Part shown: in pieces, positions 14,806 through 21,682 of the stretch
Layout: each line of letters opens with the position of its first letter
Numbering within the stretch: position 1 is the stretch's first letter
Origin: a virus
Direction: 5' to 3' (one strand)
IMG/VR virus record: IMGVR_UViG_3300036804_000347
Location: 1-33,779 of that record
DNA length: 33,779 bases
Position numbers and translations under genes: made by a program
The notes under the pieces: model-generated
The model's database searches: none
What the model saw: only the letters and a program-made list of their open reading frames with translations
What the model was told of the DNA's origin: nothing

Positions 14806-15483
14806 TTATTTCCTTACCGTAATCAACTGCACTTCCTTGCACTCGTACAGGTTGAAATAAAAGTTTCCAAATTCAATGCCTTCCCTGGTCCCGCTGGCAT
14901 TCGATGAATTGCTGCGCGCTGTTCCCAGGTCAAAGCGCACCCGATGCAAAAAGATGAAATCTGCCGTAATGGCTGCATTTACCGCTGGAGCTGCGGTAAA
15001 GGTCACCAGCCCCAGAGACACGGTGTAGTCCGTTCCCTGAATTTTCCTGACTCCGTTTACGTACACCGTGGCGCTTTGGTTTGCGGGGTTCTGGCAGGCT
15101 TCCAGAAACCCGCCTATGTTCCGGACAAGCTGAAAGTTGACGGTTACGCCATCACCAGTCCCGATGGGTTGACCGGAATAGACCGAATCTTCCAGGCGTT
15201 GCGTAAGATCGCTTTCGTTCAACAGGAAATCGTCAAACTGGCCGCCGCGCGAGAGAAAGAAGCCAATCAATTGTTCCAGGGGCGTGGAATCGGTTTCATC
15301 TCTCGATTTCGGATCGTTCAGAAGATACTCATAGGTAAGCGTAAATTCCCAGATCGGGTTCTGGTAATTTTGGATTCGCACTTCACGCCCAGCAAGTGAG
15401 GTCTGAATATCAGTAGAGAGCGTGGGATTTTTGGTTACGGTCCAGCCCAGCCCGCGGATTTTGGGAAAAACAATATTGCTCAT
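14806..15483 (-). CDS. DUF2460 family tail protein (distal tail)
   Basis: The 225-aa protein matches DUF2460 (TIGR02217), a distal-tail component. The family start SNIVFPKIRGLGWTVTKNPT, the inner text REVRIQNYQNPIWEFTLTYE (33-52) and the region FFLSRGGQFDDFLL (74-87) are all recognisable. A beta insertion YVNGVRKIQGTDYTVSLGLV (about 141-160) is a common phage carbohydrate-like module. The start overlaps the stop of the tape-measure gene (ATGA, 15480-15483). It probably forms the ring joining tube and tip. Confidence 0.9.
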   Translation of the reverse strand: MSNIVFPKIRGLGWTVTKNPTLSTDIQTSLAGREVRIQNYQNPIWEFTLTYEYLLNDPKSRDETDSTPLEQLIGFFLSRGGQFDDFLLNESDLTQRLEDSVYSGQPIGTGDGVTVNFQLVRNIGGFLEACQNPANQSATVYVNGVRKIQGTDYTVSLGLVTFTAAPAVNAAITADFIFLHRVRFDLGTARSNSSNASGTREGIEFGNFYFNLYECKEVQLITVRK

Positions 15484-17366
15484 GGGGTGACTCCTTTCCG
15501 CTTCAGGGCCCGCGTGACTTCATTGGCAATCATGTTGCTGTGCCGCCGTATGTGTCCCTGAAAGGACGACGCATCGACGGCGCTGACGGAGTGATTGACG
15601 ACAACCGTCACTCCGCTCCCGCCGGTCCCACCGCCTCCGATCACGCTCCGCATCTGATTGGCGATTCCAGCCGGCAAGACCATCTCCTGCGGGTGAAGCA
15701 TGGTGAGCTGATTATTTGGAACGATGTATTGGCCACCTTCGGCGGAGGCCATGGCCCCAAAGCCCAGCACAGCGGTATAAGTTCCAGCCGCCAACAGCCC
15801 AGCGATAACAGGTCCAAGATAGGCTTCAGCGTCATATACGCGCCCCGCTGCTGAAGCGGCTGAGTGGTGAATCTTGGCGAGTGAATCGGCCAAGCTGATG
15901 CTCTTGGACTGGGCTGAAGCGGCAGCTTCCGTGGCAACCTCATTTTCCTTTTCCGTGGTATGAATCACCAGCAGAGCAACGTGGTGCTCAATCCACTTGA
16001 GCAGCATGTCCGCCAGCTTTTCTGCCATTGAAACCACCATGCCTGACCACAAGTTTTGCCACGCCTTGCTGAAGCTTTCTGTGCCCGTAAGAAATCCTTT
16101 AATAGATTGGTCCATTGCGCTCTTGACCTTGGAAAAGAACTGGTCAAGGTTTTTCTCCTGCAGCTTCAGACTATCGGTTTGCCCTTTGGCGGCCACCAAC
16201 TCACTCTGGGCCTTAATTTTGTTGATTTCGTTCTGGATTTCCTGGACCTTCTTGGGATCTTTATCCCAGAGTGCCTGACGCTGCTGTTGGTAGAAAATCT
16301 CCAGGGCCAGTTCATTCTCTTTAGCTTTGGCCACTAGAGCAACTTCCTGCTGCTGGGTAATCTGCCCTTTTGCCAATTGCTGTTCAATCAACTGGATGTC
16401 GGTTTCGTTCCTTACTTTCGCAACTTCAATCTGGCCTTTATACGATTCATCCCATGCTTTCAGCTGGTCATCGGCAGCTTTGATGGCGGCATCGTTCTCC
16501 GCTTTTGCCGACTGCATGATCTCCTGATTTTGTCTGGCTAGTTCCGCTTGCTGGCCATTCTGCTCCTTCTTGCGGGCCTGGTCTCCCTCAATTTTGATCC
16601 TCGTGAGTGCAGCCTCGTGACCCTTTGCCAGAGCTTCAATATCCCGGTTGAGAGTCGCAATCTGTGCGCCATTGCGTTCGGGGTCGAGCTTCATCAATCC
16701 CAGACGTTCGCTTAATGCTTCGCGCTTCACCTGATATAAACGGTTCTCAAATCCGGTCTCCACCGAAACGTTTTCGTCGGCGGTCGTATGAGTCAGCTCT
16801 TTGATCCGGTCCCATTTTGTTTTTTCCGCATTTACTGAGGCTTCCTGCACACGGAGCCGTCCGGAGATCTCAGCCTCGGCAATTGCCAGCAATTCCGCGT
16901 TTTGTTGTTCTTTGAAGGTTTCGGTAAGGTTCCGCATCTGGTCAAAGATCACCTTCTGCAGCTGCTGGGCTTTTCCCAACTGATCGTTTAAGCCAGGAAG
17001 AGCCATTGCATTACCGATCGCGTTGATGTTGTTTGGATCGGCTGCTTTTTCTTTGGCCTCTTTAACGTCGCCCGTTAAGCGGTACACTGCCTCGTTCGCG
17101 GCGTTCAGCTGGACCTGGAGTTTTCCGATGTCGATGGCAGTCTGCTGTGAGGCGGTTTTGCCCATCTTTGCGTAAGCATCGTCCAACTGCATTATCTGGG
17201 CGGCATAAGCGGCAATGACCTGGTTTGATGATTTGATCTGAGCATCCAGAGCCTTTTGCTCGTCCGTATAAATGAAAGTGTCGCCAATCAGCGTGCTGAC
17301 CTTGTCGGTCACGTCAGCAATTACTTTGAAAAGCAATAACCTCCAGAGGACTAAAGGCCAGGTCAA
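15480..17366 (-). CDS. Tape measure protein, main part (out of frame with its start)
   Basis: This frame encodes the body of the tail tape measure: long Gln/Glu/Lys-rich coiled coil (about 30-420), a membrane-active stretch (about 505-545) and the C-terminal signature TMLHPQEMVLPAGI with VVVNHSVSAVDAS. The assigned ATG (MTWPLVLWRL) is artificial; true tape-measure sequence begins with FKVIADVTDKVSTLIGDTFI. The matching N-terminus is in another frame (17314-17553), joined at a TTTT run (17329-17332). With a +1 or -2 shift the whole protein would be about 690 aa, which sets tail length. Either a decay mutation, sequence error or recoding is possible. Confidence 0.85.
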   Translation of the reverse strand: MTWPLVLWRLLLFKVIADVTDKVSTLIGDTFIYTDEQKALDAQIKSSNQVIAAYAAQIMQLDDAYAKMGKTASQQTAIDIGKLQVQLNAANEAVYRLTGDVKEAKEKAADPNNINAIGNAMALPGLNDQLGKAQQLQKVIFDQMRNLTETFKEQQNAELLAIAEAEISGRLRVQEASVNAEKTKWDRIKELTHTTADENVSVETGFENRLYQVKREALSERLGLMKLDPERNGAQIATLNRDIEALAKGHEAALTRIKIEGDQARKKEQNGQQAELARQNQEIMQSAKAENDAAIKAADDQLKAWDESYKGQIEVAKVRNETDIQLIEQQLAKGQITQQQEVALVAKAKENELALEIFYQQQRQALWDKDPKKVQEIQNEINKIKAQSELVAAKGQTDSLKLQEKNLDQFFSKVKSAMDQSIKGFLTGTESFSKAWQNLWSGMVVSMAEKLADMLLKWIEHHVALLVIHTTEKENEVATEAAASAQSKSISLADSLAKIHHSAASAAGRVYDAEAYLGPVIAGLLAAGTYTAVLGFGAMASAEGGQYIVPNNQLTMLHPQEMVLPAGIANQMRSVIGGGGTGGSGVTVVVNHSVSAVDASSFQGHIRRHSNMIANEVTRALKRKGVTP

Positions 17367-17553
17367 GACTGATGCCTAGAGTCTTGCCCAGTTCACCCAA
17401 AGACTTGAAGGCCTCTGAAAGGTCACCGTCAAGAACATGACCCAGGGCCGTAGCGGATTCCTTGCCCACATCGAGCCCCTGCTTGAGCTGTTTGAGCGCT
17501 TCTTCTGCGCCTGAACTATCTGCCTGTAGATTGAAACTAAAATTGTCAGCCAT
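17314..17553 (-). CDS. Tape measure protein, N-terminal part (frameshift)
   Basis: The frame ADNFSFNLQADSSGAEEALK through LGKTLGISLDLAFSPLEVIA is the normal N-terminus of this tape-measure type (helical, Ala/Leu-rich, with a hydrophobic end). It stops soon after the TTTT run with an off-frame tail FQSNC. Continuing at +1 or -2 joins it to FKVIADVTDK of the main frame without loss. The start codon has only a weak GAGCAC upstream. Confidence 0.75.
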   Translation of the reverse strand: MADNFSFNLQADSSGAEEALKQLKQGLDVGKESATALGHVLDGDLSEAFKSLGELGKTLGISLDLAFSPLEVIAFQSNC

Positions 17554-17608
17554 TTTTGTGCTCGATTCTCAGATTTTGCAGCCGCTGAACCCGGACAGAT
17601 GAGCAATA

Positions 17609-17634
17609 AAAAGGCAGCCTGCGGGCTGCCTTTT
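17609..17634. terminator. Bidirectional rho-independent terminator
   Basis: AAAAGGCAGCC-TGCG-GGCTGCCTTTT pairs over eleven positions (17609-17619 with 17624-17634) and has T-runs on both strands. It lies between the lipoprotein moron and the tape-measure gene. Confidence 0.85.
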
Positions 17635-17662
17635 GAGGAGAGAACTAACTATTATCGCCATG

Positions 17663-18367
17663 TCACTTTAGCAGTACGTGCCAGCCGTCTGGGCCTTTTC
17701 TGGCCTGAATGCTGCCGTTCTGAGTAAAGTCTTCTGGAGGCACGGGAAGCGAAACCTTTTGAAATCCTCCCCGGATTTGTTTTTTCAGGGTTTCACGCTG
17801 GAGCGGAGTCAACATCGTATAAAGCTTTCCGTCCTCGCGCAACCCGCGTCCCAGTTCCGTGGTCTTCCACTTCCAGATATAGTCAATTTCAGTGGTCTTT
17901 TCGCCAGGATTAACCGCGGCTATCTTTACAAGGTCGGCGCTCGCAAGATCGAGAACAAATATCTGATAATCACATCCATTCAGAGCGGCATTACTCTGGG
18001 GCTGATGCCCGGCGGCGTTAACCGCGTTCTGCCCTTTATCAGTAAAAGCTGACTTCCAGTACCCATCGCCGTCAGGAGTTACGGTGACGTAGCCTGCCAA
18101 CTGAGCGAATACCATAGAGAAGTCTGCTTCCGGATTTAAATTCAGGAGTATATCCTCCGCACCCACCTTGGTATTCAAGAAGGGACATGCGGTCCCAATC
18201 CTGCCGATATTCACAAAAATTCTGCTGGTCCCATCGGTGAAATAGTACTTAACCAGGCCTTCGGCGGTACTCATGTCCATTTTGTTGCCGGAACAACCGA
18301 GGAAAACACATAGTAAAAAGATTCCACTTTTTTGAATGAGTGACATTCTCTTTTTCCCACGAACCAT
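17663..18367 (-). CDS. Predicted lipoprotein, prophage moron
   Basis: From the ATG at 18367 this gives a 234-aa product with a lipoprotein signal: basic start VRGKKR, hydrophobic core SGIFLLCVFLG and Cys25 in FLGC followed by SGNKMDMST. GGAGG ten bases upstream supports this start; 18346 is an alternative. The mature part has paired Cys (GTACPF, NGCDYQIF) and no known fold. It sits between the chaperone and tape-measure genes but is followed by its own bidirectional terminator, as morons are. Lipoprotein morons of prophages often block superinfection (for example Cor-like or Llp-like proteins), an inference only here. Confidence 0.65.
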   Translation of the reverse strand: MVRGKKRMSLIQKSGIFLLCVFLGCSGNKMDMSTAEGLVKYYFTDGTSRIFVNIGRIGTACPFLNTKVGAEDILLNLNPEADFSMVFAQLAGYVTVTPDGDGYWKSAFTDKGQNAVNAAGHQPQSNAALNGCDYQIFVLDLASADLVKIAAVNPGEKTTEIDYIWKWKTTELGRGLREDGKLYTMLTPLQRETLKKQIRGGFQKVSLPVPPEDFTQNGSIQARKGPDGWHVLLK

Positions 18368-18428
18368 AGCTGTATTGCCTCCAAAGGGCGAAAGTGTAGC
18401 AAAGCAGCTTTTAGTGTGCAAGGAATTT

Positions 18429-18767
18429 CTAACTGAGCCGATAAATTTCAGGCAACTTGTGGGTTACCGTGCCCCCAGCAAATGCAACTTCGCGAATGAG
18501 GTCATTGAAATTGAAGCCGGCGTTAGCCTTTTCATTTACCCCAATTTTACCCGGGCGATGCCTGCCAGAAGACTTTTTGTTTCCGCCCATCAGATAGGCC
18601 GCAACAAGTACGTGCGTGGGCGGATAGTCCCGCCAGTAAGACATGAGATCGTTGAGGTCCCAGAGAGTAAGCTGCTCGATGTCAGGCAGAGTCCATCCGG
18701 TAGCGGTGGCGACGTGGCCAAAAACGAACGGCCAATCGACTATACCGGTACCGGAGTCGGTTCCCCC
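18429..18767 (-). CDS. Tail assembly chaperone T part, read by -1 frameshift from G
   Basis: In the -1 frame relative to the G gene the translation is continuous from the slip site: VDWPFVFGHVATATGWTLPD, then QLTLWDLNDLMSYWRDYPPT and HVLVAAYLMGGNKK. No in-frame ATG precedes WTLPDIEQL, so it must be made as a fusion with G, as in phage lambda gpGT and many siphophages. The only inner ATG (18644) would yield 71 aa and lacks the front half. The fusion would be about 207 aa. It binds the tape measure and tail tube subunits during assembly. Confidence 0.78.
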   Translation of the reverse strand, partial: GGTDSGTGIVDWPFVFGHVATATGWTLPDIEQLTLWDLNDLMSYWRDYPPTHVLVAAYLMGGNKKSSGRHRPGKIGVNEKANAGFNFNDLIREVAFAGGTVTHKLPEIYRLS

Positions 18768-19051
18768 GCGGCCGCCTTCTTCAAGCCGGAAACCTCGAGG
18801 ACAGCGTTGAACAATGCGTGAAAGTCATCGAAGATCAAACCGTTTTCAAGCTGCTCCGCCGTCAAATCCTGATGAACTTTCCTGATGGCATTCAGGATCA
18901 CCGGCAGATATCGGAGTGACGAGGTAAAGCCCGAGACTTCGGGAGAGACCTTTTCCTGAAATAGAGTGTCCAATTGGCGCAATTCTCCGAGAGTGAGAGA
19001 GGAGACCGTAAGCTGTCCTAAAGAAGTAGATACCGTTTGCTGCTTAAGCAT
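18740..19051 (-). CDS. Tail assembly chaperone (gpG-like)
   Basis: The 103-aa protein lies between the major tail protein and tape measure, the fixed place of the G chaperone. It is acidic and helical (GELRQLDTLFQEKV, SLRYLPVILNAIRKVHQDLT) and ends GEPTPVPV. AGGAG before the ATG supports the start. Near its end G-GGG-GAA (18767-18761 on the minus strand) is a plausible -1 slip site leading into the T frame. Confidence 0.78.
   Translation of the reverse strand: MLKQQTVSTSLGQLTVSSLTLGELRQLDTLFQEKVSPEVSGFTSSLRYLPVILNAIRKVHQDLTAEQLENGLIFDDFHALFNAVLEVSGLKKAAAGEPTPVPV
18761..18767 (-). promoter_or_regulatory. Putative -1 ribosomal slippery site for G/GT
   Basis: On the transcript the sequence is G-GGG-GAA. 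In the zero frame it reads GGG GAA, and after a -1 slip GGG GGA. The Gly tRNA re-pairs fully. It lies eight codons before the G stop, and the -1 frame is open from here to 18429. Confidence 0.6.
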
Positions 19052-19129
19052 GATTTCTCCTGAATGAAATGTTGATTGTGGCCGGACAAAAATGGGCCCA
19101 GCAGCGCCAGGCCCTATTTGGAGGAAGAG

Positions 19130-19290
19130 CTATTCGTTGGAATAGACGTCGATTACCTGGCCGGCCGCATTGGCAAAAGCTTCAAAATCAAACTCAGGGA
19201 TAATGAAGTCTTCCTGCTTGGTGGCGAAGGTCAGCTTGGACGCGACAACCGAATACAACAAGACGGAAAACTGGTTGGTGTTGTAAAACG
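19130..19290 (-). other. Out-of-frame C-terminus of the major tail protein
   Basis: In the frame +1 (or -2) from the annotated one, the sequence FYNTNQFSVLLYSVVASKLT continues with FATKQEDFIIPEFDFEAFAN and ends AGQVIDVYSNE with TAG at 19130. This is typical of the last segment of this tail-tube type. The in-frame version instead ends in the unrelated tail QHQPVFRLVVFGCR. The switch lies at ACC GTT TTA C (19284-19290). The product would be about 247-248 aa. Confidence 0.75.
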
Positions 19291-19874
19291 GTCTCCAACA
19301 GAATCTGGATGGTGGGAGCGAAGCCCATCAACTGGTTGGTGATGTTGAGTTGAGTGCCGGTAGCGGCTGAGACAAAGGTGTACGAGATCAGGACAGCGGC
19401 GCCCGTGTCGGCGGCGGCAAATGTGTACACGCCAGTAGTAGTGTTGACGCTGTACTGCCCCAGAGTTGGCGCTGAGGCCACGCGCGTGAGCGGCACGCCG
19501 GTGGCCGTATAGCGCACGCCCCAGTCCTGCTTGAACTGAGCGGCATTGGTAACGGTAATGGTAAAGGGCGTTGTGGGGACCGTGGCAGCTTCATCGAGGG
19601 CGGTTTTGATCATCCCGCTGCCCATGGCCTGGCCGAAGAAAAGGTCATTGAGCATCTTACCGTTGATGGAAGCAAACTTGGATTTGCCGGTGATCTTGCA
19701 CTTTCCCCGGGCAACGGCCTCAGGAAATTGCTTTTGTCCGTAAAGCTGCTTGACGTCGCCCGAGATATCGAGCGAAACGTCCTGCAGCGTACCGAATTTC
19801 ATGGGAGTGGGGTTTGCGGCGGTGTTTCCGCCAACCGGAAAGCCCCACAGGGTGCCTGCGCCAAATTCAAACAT
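19194..19874 (-). CDS. Major tail (tube) protein, frame-broken near the end
   Basis: The frame from ATG 19874 gives 226 aa beginning MFEFGAGTLWGFPVGG; AGGAG nine bases upstream decides this start over 19940. The body KFGTLQDVSLDISGDVKQLY and GKCKITGKSKFASINGKMLN is a tube subunit. A module GQYSVNTTTGVYTFAAADTG (about 138-157) is shared with the tail-tip protein. The last 30 or so residues are in the wrong frame because of a shift at a four-T run (19285-19288); the correct C-terminus is encoded down to 19130. A programmed longer form, as in Listeria phage PSA, or a mutation can both explain this. Confidence 0.85.
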   Translation of the reverse strand: MFEFGAGTLWGFPVGGNTAANPTPMKFGTLQDVSLDISGDVKQLYGQKQFPEAVARGKCKITGKSKFASINGKMLNDLFFGQAMGSGMIKTALDEAATVPTTPFTITVTNAAQFKQDWGVRYTATGVPLTRVASAPTLGQYSVNTTTGVYTFAAADTGAAVLISYTFVSAATGTQLNITNQLMGFAPTIQILLETVLQHQPVFRLVVFGCRVQADLRHQAGRLHYP

Positions 19875-19957
19875 TTCTTCTTTCTCCTTTTGGGGAGTCC
19901 ACGCTGCACTCCCATAGATTGAAGCGGCCAAGGCCGCCAAATTGAAAATTGAACTTC

Positions 19958-20410
19958 CTATGCGGTGGTGAGAATTTCTACCGGCACAACGGCCAAGGCC
20001 ATGGATCCCAGCACGTTTTCAATGACTTCGATCTTTCCCTCAATGCGGCAGTGCGATACTTTGCCGCCCAGGGACTGGGAAAGTCCTGGTGTCGCGCTGC
20101 AAATGGCAGCCTCTACTGCATCCAGCAGTGAGTTGAGTTCTGTGGAAGGAACTGAATTCGGCTCGCTGTCGCCTGCGGTGTATAGAACAAGATCGACTGT
20201 CATTTTTGCGTGGATCGGCAGGCCGTTGACGCTGGTAGCGACGAGTTCATCTTTTTGCACCTGGTACAGTGATGGACGGTCGGCGGGTGAAGTCTGTGAC
20301 GGATCCTGCCAACGCCGGCTAACCGTCTTGAACGGTCCCACCGGCGAAAGCAGTGCGGCCTGTAACGTGGCAAACAGCGCAGAGTAAATTTGTTCGCGAG
20401 GAAAAATCAT
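19958..20410 (-). CDS. Tail terminator / tail completion protein
   Basis: The 150-aa protein lies between the gp10-like neck protein and the tail tube, where the tail terminator (gpU-like) is found. Its start REQIYSALFATLQAALLSPV and the later TVDLVLYTAG fit this alpha/beta fold. The ATGA overlap with the gene above (20407-20410) shows coupling. The name is based mainly on gene order. Confidence 0.7.
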   Translation of the reverse strand: MIFPREQIYSALFATLQAALLSPVGPFKTVSRRWQDPSQTSPADRPSLYQVQKDELVATSVNGLPIHAKMTVDLVLYTAGDSEPNSVPSTELNSLLDAVEAAICSATPGLSQSLGGKVSHCRIEGKIEVIENVLGSMALAVVPVEILTTA

Positions 20411-20871
20411 TGCGCCACCTGCACCTGCTGGATTGCCTGCTCAAGCAGATCAGGCAAAGCCTGTTGAAGATCGTTGATCGCTGGCTGGAGATATGGACGT
20501 GGACGCAAGTAGGGCCGCTGTCCGTCTTTCTTTTTAAATGGAGGCCGACGACCGGCATATCCGCCATATTCGTGGATGGCGGCATAAGGCAGATCTGATC
20601 CGATACTTACTGTTAGCGTTTCTCCGTCTGTGGTGGCCTGGATGGATTGCAGGACAGAATTCATGAGATTGCCGCTGCGGGAAGCCAGGACGCTCGACGT
20701 GGAATTTTTATCGCCTGAGCCAGAAAAATATTTTGGAATTGCGCTCTGCAGCGACTGATAGATCAGTGGCTGAAGCGCCTTATAAACATCAGCAATCAGC
20801 CGAGGCGGCAAATCACTAAGACGTTGCTGAAGCTGTTCTAAAGCTGAGTCGTCAATCTGTACGGAAATCAC
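20407..20871 (-). CDS. HK97 gp10-like neck protein
   Basis: The 154-aa protein has the features of HK97 gp10 neck proteins: an N-terminal DSALEQLQQRLSDLPPRL helix, an inner helix, and the hallmark YAAIHEYGGYAGRRP with the ending GQRPYLRPRPYLQPAI. It begins with GTG inside GTGA (20868-20871), overlapping the stop of the connector gene. It would join connector and tail. Confidence 0.82.
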   Translation of the reverse strand: MISVQIDDSALEQLQQRLSDLPPRLIADVYKALQPLIYQSLQSAIPKYFSGSGDKNSTSSVLASRSGNLMNSVLQSIQATTDGETLTVSIGSDLPYAAIHEYGGYAGRRPPFKKKDGQRPYLRPRPYLQPAINDLQQALPDLLEQAIQQVQVAQ

Positions 20872-21440
20872 AGGGCCAACCTCCGGTACTGACTGAAAAT
20901 GGACATGGAGCGCGGAGGAACATCGCTCATGTCAAAGGCGATGGTTACCTGGCCGCTCATGCTGTTGGACTTTTCACCGATGCGAACCCGCTGCCGATAA
21001 GAAAGGGCAAAGGCTTCAATCGCGGCTTGCTTCAGATCAAGCGGGACAGCGGAATAACCAGCGGTGTAAGAAACCTGCACGTTCTGCAAGCCATGGCAGA
21101 AGCGGAAGCCGCGGAGAAGAATGCGGCGCGCGTCCCAAAGAAAGCCAGCTAAAGTTGGGCCGGTGCTTTGCTGCACAGGAATGTTATCAATGCTGAGGTT
21201 GGTGACCGCGATGATCGGAAATTGGTGCGGGAGCAGCCGGTCAGAATCGTTTCCATCATAGGTCTCAGTTAAATTGCCCAGCACTCCGGCCAGAAGGTGT
21301 GGGCGATCAATGTACTGCAAAACCTGCAGGCTGGCATTGGAAATGAGGCTTTGCAGAGTGACATCGTCATTGTTGCCCTGGTTGGGCAACCATGCTTTGA
21401 GTTCTGCCACGGTGCAAAGATCGTCAGGTGCGGCGGCCAT
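20868..21440 (-). CDS. Head-tail connector protein (gp6-like)
   Basis: The 190-aa protein starts DLCTVAELKAWLPNQGNNDD, the usual beginning of gp6-type connectors, followed by a beta region and FCHGLQNVQVSYTAGYSAVP with LKQAAIEAFALSYRQR, the family's conserved helix. AGGAGGTAACC before the ATG is a strong ribosome-binding site. It forms the ring beneath the portal. The following neck gene is coupled to it. Confidence 0.85.
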   Translation of the reverse strand: MAAAPDDLCTVAELKAWLPNQGNNDDVTLQSLISNASLQVLQYIDRPHLLAGVLGNLTETYDGNDSDRLLPHQFPIIAVTNLSIDNIPVQQSTGPTLAGFLWDARRILLRGFRFCHGLQNVQVSYTAGYSAVPLDLKQAAIEAFALSYRQRVRIGEKSNSMSGQVTIAFDMSDVPPRSMSIFSQYRRLAL

Positions 21441-21570
21441 TGGTTACCTCCTAGAAGGAATTAGTAATTGAGTAATTTGGTAATTGGGTAAATTGAAAAC
21501 CAACTGGCAATTGGGCCTCGGTACGCAATGTGCACTTTGGGAATTTTTAGCCCTGCTGGTGCGGCCAAGT

Positions 21571-21605
21571 AAAAGGCAGCCCGGGCGGGGACCTAAGGCT
21601 GCCTT
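21571..21605 (-). terminator. Terminator after the capsid gene (GGCAGCC hairpin)
   Basis: AAGGCAGCC (21573-21581) pairs with GGCTGCCTT (21597-21605) over a 15-base loop, followed on the minus strand by TTTTACTT. It would stop or attenuate transcription after the capsid gene. Confidence 0.75.
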
Positions 21606-21608
21606 CCA

Positions 21609-21640
21609 GCTCCCTTGTCTGCTTTTTTTCAGACGGGAGC
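21609..21640 (-). terminator. Second strong hairpin after the capsid gene
   Basis: GCTCCC-TT-GTCTG pairs with CAGAC-GGGAGC around a CTTTTTTT loop (11 bp with a two-base bulge). It lies directly in front of the GGCAGCC hairpin in the transcript. It may protect the capsid mRNA end or act as a double terminator. Confidence 0.6.
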
Positions 21641-21682
21641 GTCAGCGGCGATTGGCCGGCAATCGAGCCACTGACAATGTGG

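Larger units (their letters stand above)
21441..21682. other. Spacer between capsid and connector genes
   Basis: The stretch holds two hairpins (21573-21640) and a short repeat of GTAATTGAGTAATTTGGTAA type near 21459-21490. There is no coding frame. The strong hairpins suggest transcript end or stability control after the capsid message. Confidence 0.6.
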
